This document shows positions 35,701 to 50,800 of a stretch of 60,000 nt of DNA, piece by piece. Each line of letters opens with the position of its first letter. The first letter of the stretch is position 1. Source of the DNA: Strigamia acuminata (taxonomy: Eukaryota; Arthropoda; Chilopoda; Geophilomorpha; Linotaeniidae); NCBI GenBank assembly GCA_949358305.1, contig OX442314.1:25229060-25289059 (forward strand), read 5' to 3'. Under the pieces are notes generated by a model, which was not told the DNA's origin, ran no database searches, and saw only the letters and a list, made by a program, of their open reading frames with translations. Both the position numbers and the translations under genes were made by a program.

Positions 35701-38700
35701 TTGAGACTTTGAACGCTCCTATTGTAAACTTGAATATCAGTCAGGACTATAACGACAGAAACCATAAATTATAATAAGCGCGTTCAAAGTTTTGGTTTTT
35801 ACAGTTCCTATAAACGGAATGGACATAAAAACAGCCTGAACCATCACGAAAACCCACAAAAACCCAAACCACGACTGGAGTGGTTTATGAATTGCTTTAT
35901 GCTGCGATTTGGTTTTTACAATCAAATTCAAAATGGCCGCCTCGAAAGTTAGATCGAATGGTCAGACTTTCAAATGTCATAAACACTTTCAGGCGAATTA
36001 TCCACCTCTCAAAATGTGAGTAAATGTTAAATTACGTTTAAATGAGGAGGCCGCAATCACAATTCGTTGGTTAAATGAAAGAAAATGAATTTTTATGCAC
36101 CATGTACCGGTACTTGCGTGATCGCAACGCAGAACGATACAACAAACAGGCCTTAAATCAAACACATTCACTGTTAAGGTGGAAACAAAAAAGTGGGTAA
36201 AATTCCAAAGCTTTCTAGTACAAGTTTAAAGAGGGAGTCATTTACAAGCTTACTTGACCCGCTTTTGGCTTACCAGCTTAACTGGCAAACTCAAGCTAGC
36301 TAGGTAGCTAGCCAGAAATTTCCACCAAAATTTCCTCCAAGAATTTCCTCACGATTCTGATTGGCTGTCAAAGTCACATGACCAAAACACCAGCAAGCTG
36401 GTAAATCAAACTCAGTTTGATCTGAGCGGGTGAGTACAAGCTTGCTTCAAAGCAAAGCTTTGAATAAAAACGCAAGCTTGTGTTTGCTTAAGCGAGCGAG
36501 TTTTTAGCCGCTTTTTCAAGTAAAAGCAAGCTTTGGAATTTTACCCGCTACCTCGTGTTTTTACCTTTAGGCACGTTTTTGCGAAACTTTGAACGCACTT
36601 ATTGTTTTCTTCTTAAAATCAAAACAACAGTAGCGTGAATTTCTTTATGCAACTAAAAATTGGATGTTGCAAACATGAACATGTGCAGCTCAGCTGTGTT
36701 ATTTAGTTAGCCACTAGTTAGCAGCAGTGCAACAATCTGTGCACGCTTTTGCCTCGGAGTGTGTTGCTTCAGTGTAAAAGGATTTATTTACTTGTGGTAT
36801 AATGATGGCAATGGCACAAGATTTGACTCGGGGGAATAAAGAAAGTAGAATTCTCGTCTGAATGTAAAAATACTTTCAATGCCGACTGGAATTTAATTTT
36901 CGTTTCTTGATAGTCAACTTGTACCAATAATCCCTTGGAATGAACTCATGCTTTAAAACCATTAGTTTGGCAGTTGACCAAATGGTAGCAGTTTACTGTG
37001 GAGGGACATTAGTCAAACGTCACATGACCATTGCTTAGACTGCAAAAAAAAATGCTGAATGGAAACTTTTCAGTTTGAAGTTTTGAATGGTCCAATTTAA
37101 ATTTTTTATGTAAATTAATTGGGGGAGAAAAAAAAGGCGATTATTAAGTTCATCTTTTTTGAAAAAGAAATGGGAAATTTGACTAATGAATAGGTGATGA
37201 TTTACTCAACAGTGGTGCCATCTATCGTGTGTGTAAAATTGATATTTGAACTCCAGCTGTTTCACAGCACATGTGATTTAAGTCAAGGGAAGTTGGTCGC
37301 GAGCGAACTTATAGGTCTCAGTGATTCAGTGCCTTTGCATGTAGCAGTGTTTGCAAAAGACTCGTTTTGGAAATTGGGAATTTCAAAACCGACACACGCA
37401 TTGAACCAAAATGGAATTTTAGGGTGAGTAAAGAAAGTGCATGCAAATCGCTTTTAAGAAATTTTAAATTTTAAAAAAAAAAATAATAATTTGATTTTAC
37501 ACATTTATTATTTATTTAATTTTTATTTTTTTTATTTGAGACTAAAAATTCTTAAATATTTATGGGTATTTTTTTATATGTATAAAATTAATATTGTATT
37601 TTTGGTTTTTTTTTTTAATTCAAGTTTTGGGTTCAAGTTAGTCACAGAGATGATTTCAGATTCAAAGTAACAGTTACTCATGCTTCCTCTAAAACAACTC
37701 CCTATTGAAGACTTTGAGTAAAAGTCAAGGCTAACACCACATCACAGTGTATCATTAATATTCACTAGAGAAAAAAATAACGTGGTAACGCATTCGTTGC
37801 ATTTCCTGTGGCCTTACTGTTGAGGAAACTGATGATAGGTGTATAAAGTAGCTGAATTTTTTATTTATCTATTTTTTTTTACTCGCGTTTTAGCTCGTAC
37901 AAAGAATGAAACAACAAAAAAAACAGAAAATTAAAAAGAGTGCTTGCAGGGAAGCTCACTAAAAAAATGGCTGCCTCTAAAGTGTTTTAGTGGACACGAA
38001 ATATGATATTTTAAAATAGTTTTCGATTTTTTTTTGTTATAAATTGATTTGATTAAATTTTCTGGTCACATCTTTATTATTTTTTTTTAGTAAATAAAAA
38101 AAGATTTAAATAAATAATTAGATTGGGCAAGGCTATTTAAAATTACAAGGAATTGGTCTAGTTAAGGTCAGTTGGGTTCAATGAGAACATGTTGATATGT
38201 ATTAGCCATTAAATTGCAAATAGCTTGTTTGTATTATTGTTGATTGGTCTAGACAGGAAATGTGCAAAGAATTCAAATGAAAGTCAACTTTATAAAACCA
38301 TGGGATTAATTTACAAGCTCTATTTCATTGTTAATTAATGGCCTAATTTTTTTTATTTTGATAAGTGTATTTTTAAATTCTACAAACAAAAGTAAAATTG
38401 CAATGCTGAAAGACTTAAACAAAGAGTGGAAACTTGTTTTCATCTATTTTTAGTTGATGGTTTTGCCGTTAGAAGACAAGCAAAGCAAAACAAAAAAGTG
38501 TAATGTGTATTTGCTTGGTTAGTTCATAGATCTGTGTGTATATACCTAAATATTTGCTTCACTTGTGTAAACTGGGGGAGAATGGTTTGGTGTATTTTGG
38601 TTGTGGTTTATGATTTGTGTATGTGAATTCCATTGTAAATAAATAATAAATAAATAGGAAGAAAAAAGGAAGAAAAAAAGTATTAATTTATGACCCCTTT

Positions 38701-38793
38701 TTTCTTGTTTCCGTTTGCAGATTGAAAACATCAATTCGTGTTTGTCGTTTTTGTCTAATTTGGGCGTCAATGTGGAAGGAGTTACAGCCAAAG

Positions 38794-38833
<40 letters not shown>

Positions 38834-41800
38834 TTTTTCTTATTTATGTGTTTGGTAAAACAATTTTTTTTTGGGAGTGATATGATATTTTGTCAGATTG
38901 GTTATTATATTACATACAAGCCTAACTGTAATGGTAACTCGTTACTTAATTCGGCCAGTGTAACGGTAATTCGTTACTTTTTTTGTAGTAACGACTGTTT
39001 ATTAAACGTTACGTCACCGTTAATTTTTTTTTAGATCTGTCTGCAATGTAAATAATAAATGGTAAAAAAATCTATGCATTACTGGATTTTATTCATACAG
39101 AACTCACATTTGTGACTGGTTTGGGTCCTATCTGCAATTTTCCACCTGTATCTTGATGCCAGATCCCAACTGCGCATCACATTTGCGCATGCATTTAACA
39201 TGGCGATTGTCAAGCTTGCTGTGCACAAAGGAAATAAAGCAACAACAATATTTCGGTTCCATGCTGTAAATTAGTTTTGTTAATGAGTTTATTGTTGTTT
39301 ATTTTAGCATTGTTAGGCTTAATTTTAGGCTTAGGACTGCTGAATAACGGGTATTAGGAAATCATATGCGTAGTATGGGATGTTTGCAGAATAAATTTGG
39401 CATCAAGATACAGTGCACGAACTGTTTATATTTATAATTCTATAATGGAGTATCGTAAAGCAATTTTTTGTTGCTACTTAGTCGTTTACGACCCCAAGTA
39501 GTTAGGTTTTCCGAATTAATTCTTATTTATTCGCGCTTGACCTCGTACTACTGTCATATTTGCAATTTAAAAATGGTGGTCAGCTTAAACAAGCAAAAAA
39601 ACAAATTAAATATTGAAATTATTTTATCTTAGCAGCTAAACTAAGCTTTGATTTACAAGGAAGGATTAGCATTTGTAGTTTTTATTTTTACTTTTATTAT
39701 TCATTAGATATTTTTTCCAAGTTTGAAAAAAACATTTTCAGTCTAATTTTACGAGAAATATTATAATTTGGGTGGAGATAACTTAGCCAGCAATGAGTCA
39801 TTTATTCATGTTACGAAATATTGTTTTTCTTTGTCTTTCAGATATTCGTGATGGAAATCTCAAAGCAATATTAGGCCTATTTTTCAGCCTGTCGCGTTTC
39901 AAGCAACAGCAGAAACAACAAAATTCGATGAAGACTCAACAGGCGTCTTCCTTAACCACAGGCAGTGCTGACATGTTATCACGGTAAGTTTATGTACTAA
40001 CCTGCTTGGTTGTGACGATGGTATGTGGGCTTGTGGTTTATAGAAGCTGAGTAAAGGTATGTGGAAGCAATAATAAACCGCTTTCAGACCACAATGCGAA
40101 TTTTAGGACAATTATGGTAACTCAGTGGAATGCAGTCAACTTTATTTATTTCATCATTTATATCACATTTTTTTGCCATTTGTATAAATTTGATGTACGG
40201 TAATGCGGTTTTAATGGTGTTAAAGTTAGGTTTACACTCAGGTGCGGTTTAAGGAGGTAGCTAAGGAGGCAATTTTACTAGGTCTCCCCTCCCCCCATTC
40301 TAAAAGGCCACCTGGTTCATGTAAAAATGAATATTTTTTACATGAAAATGCATTTTTTTCACATAAAAATGCAATTTTTTCATATGAAAATGCATTTTTT
40401 TCATATGAAAATGCATTTTTTTTTACCTGAAAATGCATTTTTTTTACCTGAAAATGCATTTTTTTTACCTGAAAATGCATGTTTTTCACGTAAAAAATGC
40501 AGTTTTTTATCTAAAAATGCAGTTTTTTTTATCTAAAAATGCAGTTTTTCATCTAAAAATAAACTCCTTTTTGCACATAATATTGCGTGTTATTAATCTG
40601 AAAATGTATTTACCGTATGTCAATTGGTTTAACTGAGGAAATCAGTTATAGAAATCAGTTATGGAATTATGGCAGCTTTTTGTTGATTTTCGCCAATCCA
40701 AAAGCATTTTTGAATCGCCGTAACAAACTACCGGTAGGTCGCGATATCTTGAATTGAAAATACAACAAAAAAGATGAAAATCAGCAATAAGAAAAAGAGA
40801 ATAATCGACAAAAATGATGATGAATCACAAAGAACTGATGAAAATTCGATAAAAACGAAAAAAACAACAAAATTCATGAAAAATGTAATATAATCCTCTT
40901 AGTGCTGAAAGGTTTTTAAAAATATAAAATGAGCCTCTTGAGTACTAAAATTTGCAATTGTATAGTAATTTTTAAAAATGAATTCGCATCGGATGAAAAT
41001 GAATTTATTTCTCATTAAAAATGCATTTTTCCACCTGCGAATTCATTTTCTTTGCTTAAAACTCTATTTTTTGGCAAAAAATTCTATTTTTTGGCTAAAA
41101 ACTCTATTTTTTTGGCTAAAAATGGCATTTCAGCAATTAAATGTTGTCATTTCTTAATCCCCGCCCCTGTTCACACACTTCTAGTGAAACAATTGTTGTT
41201 TCTAATTTCCACCCTCTTATTAGACACCAGGCGGAAATTATAAACAGTTAAGTGACCATTAAGTTAGCGTGTTTAATGAAAATGAAAAACTTTGTGGAAC
41301 AAATTAATTTCTCAGCCTTTAATGTTTTCTTACAACAAATTTTTAATTTTCCTTTTTATTTAATGTCGGTAATAATTGCTGCCTAATGAAAAGCAAATGT
41401 TTGCCGGTACAATTTTGCCCGGATTCTAATTGTCTAGTCATTTTTAGGTGTGCGTGAAGCTGCCAGCTGTTGGTACAATATTACGCTTAAAGTCAACACC
41501 AGGCGGTGCAATTAACTGCAATATTAGTGTTATCACTAACCAAATTTTGGCGACTTTAAAAGCCCATCATCATCAGATCCATTGATTAAAAAAAATCTAT
41601 TAGAAAACACTCCTAATGGCGATTGCAAAGCTAAAAATAAAAAGCCATTCTCTTTCCCCTATGTGCAAATATTTTAACTGTTTTAAAACATCTGGTTGTC
41701 GCCTTTCTTGTTTCATTCAAGCATTTGTCTCGTGGAAGTTTATTTTAAAAAGAATCCTTATTGCGCGAAAGATATATTAGGAGGAAGTGTGTAGAAGTTG

Positions 41801-44800
41801 CTCAGTAATTTGATGCAAATTTAATTAGTGGGTCCGTGAGTATGAGTGGAGTAATGCATGTGCATCATCAAGCAAAGAATGATAACAAATTCACCATTTT
41901 CAATGGAGTTTCAAAGTAATGAGCTGCGGCTGTTTGAAGTGTTAATGAAAGGAATTCATTAAATTTGGACAATAGGGACGAAGTGGACAAAATTTGTCCC
42001 AAAACTTTGCTTAATAAAAACGAAAAAAATGTTGATAAACGGTTTTAATAAATGTTTGTGATAAAGAAATCTTTTTTCTTTTTTAAACATCGCGAAAACG
42101 GTACAAAATCACGTGGCCGATGTGGTTTTCAATTGCAAATGGCGCACGGGTTGTTGATTTCTTTTGTCGCTAGATGGCGCCACTCTTCAAGAGCAATTTT
42201 GCCTTGGAAATCGTACAATGACTCCCCTGGCCTCCCCTCGAGTCTCAATAACTGAGAGCACATTCAAATTCGACATGCTCTCCATAAAAAGCGCAATGGG
42301 GTCGAATAAATCAGTTTAACACACCCGCCCGATATGAGAGGTTTAAACCGTAATGCACATTTGATGAAAAAATTAAATAAAAATGATTTTAAAAAGGAAA
42401 TGTGTACAAAATTCAATAAGACGCTTGAAAATTGACAACAAATGCGTCGAACGAGTCAAATATCCAATTTTTTTGTCAAATGCCAACGAGCAGATGCGAT
42501 GCGCCATTTTTTGTTTTGTTTTGTATAATTGCGAGCATTTTTTCTTCCTTTCCTAGCAACTTCCCTTCCATTTTTATTCACGCAACAAAAAGATTAAACG
42601 ATAAGCCTGTTTTATGTTGTTTTTTTTGTTTTAAAATATTTTTATTTATTTATTTAATCCAAAGTCTTCCTTCACCACAACGTCCTGGTGCACCTCGTTA
42701 CGCCACTGCAAACTACAAAGAAAACGTTAGTGCAATTCCAACTCCTTCATCAACTGTGAGTCGAAAACAAGTGCAGGAAAAAAATAGGATTTCACATCCA
42801 TCATCCTTATCCGGTAAGCAAAAAAAAAAAAAAAATAATGAGTATTAATGTAAATAAACTGGTGCGCATTCAAACATAAACAAATGCAGAAGACGAGAGA
42901 AGGTAAGTAAATACGCCGCTGTGTTTAACATGGGAATTTAGCAAGGAGAAGTGGTTAGACAGGATCTGCCTTCTTAGGGTCATTATCATGCTGGTGATAC
43001 TTTTAACACTGGTGGGGTTAAGAGGGAGGGGCGAGGGGTCAAGAAACTTGACATGTTATTGTCGAAATAAAGAGTTGTGTTGTGGATTTGAAATAAAAGT
43101 TTCACGACTGACGATGATCACGAAGTTTTTATTACACATTTAAATTTTGTTCTTGTTACGTCATTGAACAAACTAAGATAATTTATTAATACGTATTAAA
43201 GGAAATAAATTAAAAATTGCAGTGTTTTATTTTTGAGTATTCACCCTCTGGAGTTGGGTTTTCTTCTCTCTCTTTTTCTTCGTTTTTCTTCATTTTTGGG
43301 TAATAAAGCGACGCGTTTAAGTGTTTTCCAATCAGGAAATGAAGAAACACGGACGTACGTTATTCAGATCACGTACTTCTTTGCGAAATTCAATCTATCT
43401 TTTCCTCTTGGCTTAATAGGGGAGGGTTGGTTTGATTTCACGGGATATAGAGCTCTTGGTAGTTGCTGGAAAAGGAGGTCTAGTATTGATCGCACGTTTC
43501 GGTAGCACCTTGATAGGGGCGTGCAAGGAAATATTTTTATTGTAGAAATGGAAGTGAAGTCGGTTTCGGGGTTAATTGGGGGAATTGTGAGGTTATCTAC
43601 TTGTGGGTATTGCTTGTATTGAAGTAATTTTGAAATGGATTGGAAATGTTGAGGAAGTGGTGGTTAAAATGTGGTACGGGATAAGAATAGATGATTTTTT
43701 AATTTTTTTTTTGGTTTTTAAATTTCGAGTTGTAATTTATGGTGGGAAAAGTCTCTAATGAACCCTGTGCTCGATCAGGGTCAGTATGATCCAAGCAAAA
43801 TGTTTATCTTCTTGACAGAATCCTATTACAGTGAGACTTTGGTATTGCACAATCAATAATTTGATAAATGATGGTACTGACCTAAGACGACACAATAAAC
43901 CGTTGGGTTTTGGCTTTTAAACGAGATAAAATATAGTTTTAAAGTTAAAAAAAATAATCGATTTTATTATTATTATCTTTTTAAATATCCGTTCAAAAAA
44001 TGCAAAAAAATGTTAAAAATCAATAAAATAAAAAAGATGAAATAATATCACATTTTTAAACAAATTTTTATATTTTTATATGGAAATAAAAAAAATAATA
44101 ATAATTTTTTATGTAAAATAAAAAATTTAAAACGATTTTATTGCATTTTATTGAATTTTTATTTTCCAATTTGCACTCAATTGACAATTTTGAAAATCCA
44201 TGAACCTTTGGTCAACACCAGGAGTCTTTATATGAGAAAGAATAGTGGGGGATTTAATCCTCCCTTCTGCTCTTGTCCCTTCTTCCTGTCCTCCCCTACC
44301 CTCATAAAAGGCTAGGACAGTTGAAGGTGAAGGAACACTTAGACACGAAATGTTGTCTTGGTTCTTCAAGATTATTAAGTCTCGCAGAGCGTCTAATAAC
44401 GTGCTGAATGAAGCGTGTGATGGTAAGAAAAAACTTAATTGCACTGGGGATTTACGGCGGATTTTTCATCTTTGATATTAGCCGAGTCTGTGGGTGTATG
44501 TGCGCCAAATTTCCATCACACTCATTAAGTTTACTCATTGGCAAGTGGAAAATCGGTTCGATTTCCTCGACTCCATTTTCCATATGCTAGTTTAATGTTC
44601 AATTTAAATTGCCCCTTTGGTGAGACAACTAATTAAGTTGAATGTTAATGAACTCTGCGCGCCACATGTGAGATTTTACTGCAACCTTTTACCATGTGCA
44701 GACGCTTTTAGTCAGTCGATATTTTATTTTTAATTTGGAAAGTCATTTCGGCTCGCATTTCGCTCGGGTTCAAGACTTGGCGCTCAAATGTGCGCGCGTG

Positions 44801-47800
44801 CGCAGTGGGGTTTTGGGATCGCGTTGTTTTTTCGAGTTTTGTTTCTTGCGTCGATTTGATTTGGTTTATTGATTGTGCCAATCGATCTCTCTGCTCGTTT
44901 AAAATAGTTGTTTGGGCTAGATTTAGTTGAATTATGGCCGAATGGGTTTGGAAACGGAAGATAGTTGCATTATTCTTTTTTTTATATCTCTTTTTATCTC
45001 ATTTCATCCATTTCTTCCGAGGGAAACCTGAAATTCATGAATTATTGACGACTTACAAAGAAATGTGCTGAGTATGGTTTGAAATATTCAGCACCTGCAA
45101 AAAGTTTTTGTGTTTGGTGTTTTATGGACAAAGAAAGTGAATAGCAAAGTTGCAAATATTTATTTTGTATGTTTTGTGTGTTTTTCTCGTATATTTTAAT
45201 GAGATGAATTAAATTTTTGAAGTCGGGCGTGGGATTTTATTTGAATTATTCAAATATTTCATTTATTTTATTTATTTATTTTGTTGGTGAGAGGAAGTGG
45301 ATTGAACTTGAAATTTGTGCATGCACGTTTCCCATAATTCCCCTTTTCCAATGTAAACTGGGGTTCCCCTAGAGTGGAGAAGAGAGCGATTTCCCCCTCG
45401 ATTCTGCAGTAAGCACGTCCTAGTAAATTGTAAAGGTTCGGATAGAGAGCGAGTGAAGTGCTGCCAGATGTATGACTCATACCATAGTTTGGTGGTTACC
45501 GGGTCAGCGTGTTGTTGTGTGTATCGTTTTCACAAACTGCTGTTAAGACAGCAGTTTTCGAGTTAGGAGATCTTCACGCGAAGGTCAGGTAAGTTGTTGG
45601 AAACCACACTTTTTGTTTCATTTTTTATGCTTTTATACTCCGTATTATTTATATTTTTTGGAAGAAAAAAAATCAATGATTAAATTTTCGAAATAAAATT
45701 GTAAAATTAAAAATGGAGTGAAATTATTTGACATTCTAAAATTGGGTTAAACGTTGCAAAATAAAGTTGTTTTATTAGAATTTTGGACGTAAATTTTTAT
45801 TAGGGTAATAAAAAAAAGTGTTTTTTATTTATTATTTATTATTATAAGATAGAAACATAATTTCTTTGGAAAATGCTTTTGATTTATACGGAATTTTATT
45901 TATTTCATGTGTGAAATTAATTAAATTATTTTTTTAATATACAAAATTCGATTTATTTCTTGATAATACGTTAAATTTGTTGTCATTTGGGTTAATTTCT
46001 CCTGTTTTTTAAACAAACAAAGAGCATCTTTGTACCCAATATTGAGTTTGGTGTCCAATTTCGAGTCCTCTGGCCTCTGTCTCTTATCCAGCTTTTAACT
46101 CAAGTTTCAACCTCAAAAATATTGATAAAATGAGGGGGAGAATAAAATGCCAAAGTTCATAAAAAAAAACTTTATTATTATTATTATATAGTAATATAAT
46201 AGTAAAGAAAATATAGAAGTTCCACAGCAGCTTCTGTTTGGTTTAATCATAGCGAAAGGCGTATAAAGTAGCATTAGCATAAAGCTTTTGTGCTAAAGAA
46301 CCCCTAGCCTAATAAAATAGGAAGTCTTGCAGCGAAGGGCAATTGTGTGGAAGATAATTTTATGGATATATGTGACATTGGGATATTTCTGTGTGATTGC
46401 GAATTGAATTTGAAGGACACAGATGGTCGTTTTCAACAGATGGCCTCTCTCTTTCACTGCTTTGACCCAGACAAACAGTGGGCTTAGAAGTGTGAGAAAA
46501 ATGTTGGTGGGTGGAAAATATATAATTTGTTTGTTTGTTTGTCAAAAGTAATTTGGTTGTGGGGGGTTTGTTCTGGCAATTGTTTGAGTTGGGAGTTTGT
46601 TTAGGTTCAATTGAGTGGAAGAATTTATTGTCTAAATACATTAGTTGCTTGTGTTTAATTACAGTAAATGCATAGATTTCCCTCGCAATGGTTTTTTATT
46701 AATTTAGACATTTGTTTTAGTCGTGTTATTCAATTTAGACATTTATTTTAGTCGTTTTGTTCAATTTAGACATTTATTTTAGTCGTTTTGTTCAATTTAG
46801 ACATTTATTTTAGTCGTTTTGTTCAATTTAGACATTTATTTTAGTCGTTTTGTTCAATTTAGACATTTATTTTAGTCGTTTTGTTCAATTTAGACATTTA
46901 TTTTAGTCGTTTTGTTCAATTTAGACATTTATTTTAGACGTTTTGTTCAATCTAGACATTTAATTTAGTCGTTTGTTCAATTTAGATATTGAGTTTAGTG
47001 GTATTGGTAAATTTGGTCCATTTAGACCCGCATTGTAATGGATACTGCATTAATAGGTATCCCGCGTTTTATTAGAGCTTTTAGGTATATGTATGCTTGA
47101 ATTTTCCTGTTTGCTGTACATTTTTATTTTATATTTGAAAGAGATGTGAAATTTGATTTGCATATCATCAAAAAATGATGTTTACATTATGTAATTTACT
47201 CCATTTTCTGTCACTGGAAACACATGATTCATTCATAAAGAGCGTGGTCAAGTCGAGCGATCATATTTTCATTAAAACTGAGTTTAGATGAAGAGATAAC
47301 ATAATGGTTTAATATATCTGCAAAAATGGGGCTCTATATATCTTAATATCAAAACCATAAATCTAACAGAAAAGGATTAAATGATTTTTACATTTTTGGA
47401 TTTTGTTATCCATATTTTTTTATGATCCATAACTTGAACTTGAAATTTAAATTTTTGGCTTAGGAAACTGGAAAATGTTTTGCAATAAAATGAATAAAAT
47501 ATTTAGAGCTTGAAGAAGCTTGGTGATTCTTGCAGGCCATTGTGTATAAGACCAGATGCGTCTCGCTTGAGTGCATGCGGCAGTACAATCAGCAGCCTTT
47601 CAGCTAAAGGTTCTCAGGTATACCAGTGGCTTAGTGGTCATTTCTCAAAACCCGGCAAGCTTCAAACAATGTTATACGAACAATGTAAATGAATTTTTCA
47701 TCAACATTACAGTCTGCACCTGGTATCTTGATGCCAAATTCAAACATTAAATTTTATATTTTGCACATGAAAGTATAAAATTGTTTACTGCACACGAGTG

Positions 47801-50800
47801 AATAGTGTTTTTACACCTGTTATAATTTTTAAAAATCAGTGTATTGGGTTTATGTGTGCGCACGCGCAGACAGGGATTTGTCAGTTTGATTTTGCATCAA
47901 GGAGGGTTCGGACTATAGATGGGGTATGTTAAACAAAAGAGCAGAAAACGAACTGAATTAGGGGATAATAAGCAATAAATAAGTCAGCAATAGGGTGGTA
48001 GAAGGTAGATATTAAGGGGGTCGAGGAAAATGATTTATTTCACCGGAAAATTCATTGTTTTGCGTGAAAATGCATTGTTTTGCGTGAAAATGCAATTTTT
48101 TCAGCTCAAAATGAATTTGTTTCCCATAAAAATGTATTTTTCCACCTGCAAATTCATTTTTTTGGAATGAAAATAAGAAAATGTTATTTCTGGATATTCA
48201 TGGCAGAAACGGATTTCCGCTTTTCTGGCCCCTTCTGGCAGCCATTTTTTGGGGCCCTAGCCCTAATAGACCCTTGGAAAAATGAGGTCAGGTGATACGA
48301 TCATGATCATAACAATGGTTGCCTACCCCCTCTCTACGAGATAAACCATTGCAAAATAACATTATAACATTATTAATTTGTAGAGGTGGAGCCAAACTGC
48401 ATTACGTTATAATTTTCCAATGGTCTATCGAAAGGAAAATGTCCAAGAAAATTTTCTTGTCCAAAATTTTTCTTAAACAAATATTTTTTGGAACTAAGGG
48501 GCCCCGCAGTCCCATGGGGCCCTTCTTTTTCCAGAACCTATAAATCTGCTCTTGTTGGAAGTGCTCCGGGCCCCCAAAGCCTTAATCCAACCATTATTAA
48601 CCCTAAATTTTTGTTTGTTGTTCGCAGTAATGAAAAGTGAAACTCTGAACTTCATATCTTTATTCAATTTATTGGGTATCTAAAAACAATAGGCGTAAGG
48701 AAATGTTTTTATTGTTAAACCATAAAATTTATTGACCAGTACAAGTGCATTGTTCGTTTGATAGCTTTTGTGTCAATCTTTATTATTTTTCTAATGTTTT
48801 TTTCTTCTTCTTCTCCTTCTTTTTATCTCAGGTTCCAGCCAGCACGCTTCAAAAACACCATCAGCGTCGAGTTCTCGTTCAGCATCCCCAAGTGCATCAT
48901 CAATTCATTCCTTCATTCCACAGCCAACTACCGGCAAACCTGCTCCATCCAATAAGCACACGCAAGAAAAGCAACAGTATAGGTATTATTATATTAAAAA
49001 GAAAAATTTATATTTTTTAAATTTTCAGCCAATGGGATTTAGAAAACTCCATAAATCTTTGCTCGTGACTTTCATTTTCGCTTTGTTTCGTAACGAGATT
49101 AGTGATTTATCGTATCCAAAAGCAAAAAAAAAGTTGAAACAAAAATTGTTAATCACGTGGAAGTATTGTAATATCGATTAATAATTCAAGTCGTGGGAAA
49201 ATAAATGAAGTCATTTGTAAAAGGTACGCCTTCTGGCCTCGACCGACGTGTTTCCTGTTCTTGAAAACAATCATAAGAGGTGTTAGGGGAATGTCGGATC
49301 GATGGAACTTGTGAAAGCGTTTTCACATTTTTTTTCGGGGGTTGGGGGAATTTTATGAGTTGCTTGCACAGATTAAAATCTGCTTTGCATTTTGTACATT
49401 TTTAAGATAAACAGTCGAGTGCGCGTATTTCTTTTTCCTGCACTTGCACGTGTTTCATTAGGATTTGCTTCTGCACGTAACGCACCTGCGTCTGGCTGGG
49501 TGGAAAATTGAGGCAGGTGGCGTGTAATGGATTTTGTGGATATCTTTAAAAGAATGTTTTGTTAAGTTGTTACAACACTCGGTAAAAGGGAAATCCGTGT
49601 ACCGAGCGAGCTAAATTGTATTTCTATAAAAATAAAATAAAATTTGCACAAATTTTCTTGTTTTTGGGGATAATTATATGGAATTTTGAAGGAATTGATC
49701 CATTTTATTACCTGTATTTTTATTTTTAGTGGCTAGAATGCCTAAACTAATCAAATTTACCCAAAAAAGTGTTTTTTTTTTAAAAAAGAAATCAAATAAA
49801 TCATATTTAGACGTTATTTGTTGGGATATTATCGAGTTCTCAAGTGCTCATTTCCGACATGGCACTTTTTTTTATCGTTGTTACATTGACCACTTTTTTG
49901 GCACCGGTTTACTGTGCTTTATGTTTTCTAACCTGTATTCGTGATCCACTTTTTTCCACCACTGAAAGTGTTTTTATTTTTTTGTTATTATTATTATTTT
50001 TTATTTTATTTATTATTAGGCTATTCTTTATAACTGCAATTATTATTTTCATATGTGTGACATAATGTTGCTAATCATTTATTTATGAAACTAGTTTTGC
50101 CATTTAATTAATTCAATGAAATTCCCTTTCTACCTGCAGGCCCGTGGCTCAATCCAATAAAAGTAACGTGACTTCGCGTCATTTAAACAGTGCTTCGACG
50201 ACCACAGCAAACACTAATCTGGGAAAAAATTCTATGCTAGATAAATTCAAATTTTTTAATTCCAAGGACAAAAGCGAGAGGAGTAAAGGTACTTACACAT
50301 TTAATTAATTAATTTTGTTTGTTTTGTTTTTAAAAGCAATTAAATCGCGCAATTTTTAATGTTTTCTGCTAAAATAAAATAAACACGAACCTCACGTATC
50401 AAATTACACAAAACCTGATCTTTCTTTATTGTGTTTTCACCTGCCAGTGACTCAATTTTATTTATTTTTAATAATATTTTTCATTTACTTCCTCAGCTGT
50501 TTCAGTATCAAAGCGAACGAGCAGTAGCAGCGGATTCAGTTCCGCGCGCTCTGAAAAATCAGATTCTTCCACGAGTTTATGCAGCGAGCCCAAACCAGCC
50601 GTCAACGCCGTCAGTTCTGATGTCCCAGATAACATTTCATCACTTGGGAGTTTGAGTCCGAAATTAGGAGGCGTGAAAAGCCTAGCCCGCAAAACCTTCG
50701 GCAAAAGTACAAATAATAATGAGCAGAAACCTGTAGTTAAGCCGGCAATACAAAAATCGGCGGGCAAAACACTCGCTGTCAAAGATAGTGCCAAATCGAG

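Noticed and set aside
37194-37423. 76-codon frame ending at a good GTGAGT donor
   Set aside because: It leaves two bases, but exon 4 needs phase 0 and exon 5 needs one base. No fit with the navigator gene.
46706-46990. CRISPR-like regular array
   Set aside because: Units are contiguous with no spacers, and the context is an animal genome. It is a minisatellite.
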